DNA from: an uncultured Eubacteriales bacterium
Lineage (GTDB): Bacteria > Bacillota > Clostridia > Oscillospirales > Acutalibacteraceae
DNA length: 5,859 bases
NCBI GenBank assembly: GCA_934630995.1
Contig: CAKTXU010000133.1
Coordinates: 1 to 5,859 of the forward strand
Reading direction: 5' to 3'
Position 1 is the first letter of the stretch, and each line of letters begins with the position of its first letter. Below are positions 5,367-5,859 of this stretch, one piece after another. The notes beneath the pieces are model-generated. The model was given only the letters and a program-made list of their open reading frames with translations. It did not search any database and was not told where the DNA came from. The translations under genes were made by a program, and so were the position numbers.

Positions 5367-5859
5367 ATGAGATCGATGGACAAGACGGCGCCGCGCCGCT
5401 CCCTGGACGATATCGAGCGGGAAAAATACAAGCCCTATTCCCTTCCCATGGACACCCCGTATGAAGAGGTCGCCCTGACCAGAGGCGCCGCCGTATCCCA
5501 CTGCCCGCCCCCGCCCGTCCAGAGCCTGGACGGAGACTGGCAGCTGGCCGAAGGGGGCTATACCCAGGACAGGACCGATCTGTCCCGGCCCTGGGCGGAC
5601 GCGCTGACGGTGCGGGTGCCCAACTACATCCATACCAATCTCTATATGGCGGGGCGTATCCCGGATCCGCTCTTTGGGAAAAACGACAAGCTGGCCCGGG
5701 AGAACAGCTACAAAATCTGGTGGTATAAAAAAACCTTCCGCCGGGATGAGGCGGTGCGGAATCCCACCCTGCGGTTCGATGGGGTCTGCTATCGGGCCCG
5801 GTTCTGGCTCAACGGCCGCTATCTCGGGGAGCACGGCGGCATGTTCGGCGGCCCTGACC
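5367..5859 (+). CDS. Glycoside hydrolase family 2 protein, N-terminal part (3' end outside window)
   Basis: The frame is open from the ATG at 5367 to the window end, giving 164 residues of a protein that would normally be 600-900 long. After a hydrophilic N-terminus (MRSMDKTAPRRSLDD, no signal peptide) come elements of the GH2 sugar-binding jelly-roll domain. These are SLDGDWQLAEG (residues 53-63), VPNYIHTNLYMAGRIPDPLF (84-103), WWYKKTF (118-124), LRFDGVCYRARFWLNG (135-150) and YLGEHGGMF (152-160). The HTNLYMAGRIPDPLFG pattern followed by WWY is most like beta-mannosidase-type GH2 proteins, but beta-galactosidases and other GH2 enzymes share the fold. The catalytic glutamates lie beyond the window, so specificity and activity cannot be judged. 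Lack of a signal suggests a cytoplasmic enzyme acting on imported oligosaccharides or glycosides. It follows deoC by 25 nt and probably feeds the released monosaccharide into the upstream pathway. Confidence 0.88.
   Translation, partial: MRSMDKTAPRRSLDDIEREKYKPYSLPMDTPYEEVALTRGAAVSHCPPPPVQSLDGDWQLAEGGYTQDRTDLSRPWADALTVRVPNYIHTNLYMAGRIPDPLFGKNDKLARENSYKIWWYKKTFRRDEAVRNPTLRFDGVCYRARFWLNGRYLGEHGGMFGGPD

Overview
The window is about 5.9 kb of dense, GC-rich, single-strand coding sequence. It carries the middle of a sugar-catabolism operon: seven same-strand genes, the first and last cut by the window edges, with gaps of 13, 48, 87, -4, 29 and 25 nt. The purine-rich Shine-Dalgarno sequences (such as AAGGAGGA), the GTG start coupled to an upstream stop, and the resemblance of the proteins to clostridial homologues suggest a high-GC member of the Firmicutes/Clostridia, perhaps a gut or plant-fibre anaerobe. 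That assignment is inferred from style and remembered family resemblance, not from a search.

Layout, all on the + strand: (1) C-terminal 80 residues of a medium-chain zinc-type alcohol/polyol dehydrogenase (to 245); (2) FGGY-family carbohydrate kinase, xylulokinase-like (259-1740); (3) FucU-type L-fucose mutarotase of the RbsD/FucU family (1789-2223); (4) TIM-barrel ketose 3-epimerase of the D-tagatose/D-psicose 3-epimerase type (2311-3192); (5) short member of the L-fucose/L-arabinose isomerase family (3189-4610, GTG start, 4-nt overlap with gene 4); (6) DeoC-type class I aldolase (4640-5341); (7) N-terminus of a glycoside hydrolase family 2 protein, closest in feel to beta-mannosidase/beta-galactosidase-type enzymes (5367 to the window end). 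No RNA gene, CRISPR array, insertion sequence, transporter, regulator, clear promoter or intrinsic terminator was seen.

The genes can be read as one route. A cytoplasmic GH2 enzyme releases a monosaccharide from an imported glycoside, FucU interconverts its anomers, and the FucI-like enzyme converts aldose to ketose. The epimerase then inverts C3 of the ketose, the FGGY kinase phosphorylates it, and an aldolase and a dehydrogenase handle the fragments. FucU and the FucI-like isomerase point to a fucose-like (6-deoxy or galacto-configured) sugar. The canonical class II aldolase FucA is absent from the window, while a ketose 3-epimerase and a DeoC aldolase are present, so this is not the textbook fucose pathway. 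The true substrate is open, and this non-canonical enzyme set is the most interesting aspect of the window.

At smaller scale, GC-rich inverted repeats without U-tracts lie at three of the gene junctions (1724-1752, 2226-2276, 5332-5351). The largest gap (2224-2310) also contains a possible 18-codon open frame whose stop touches the ribosome binding site of the epimerase gene.
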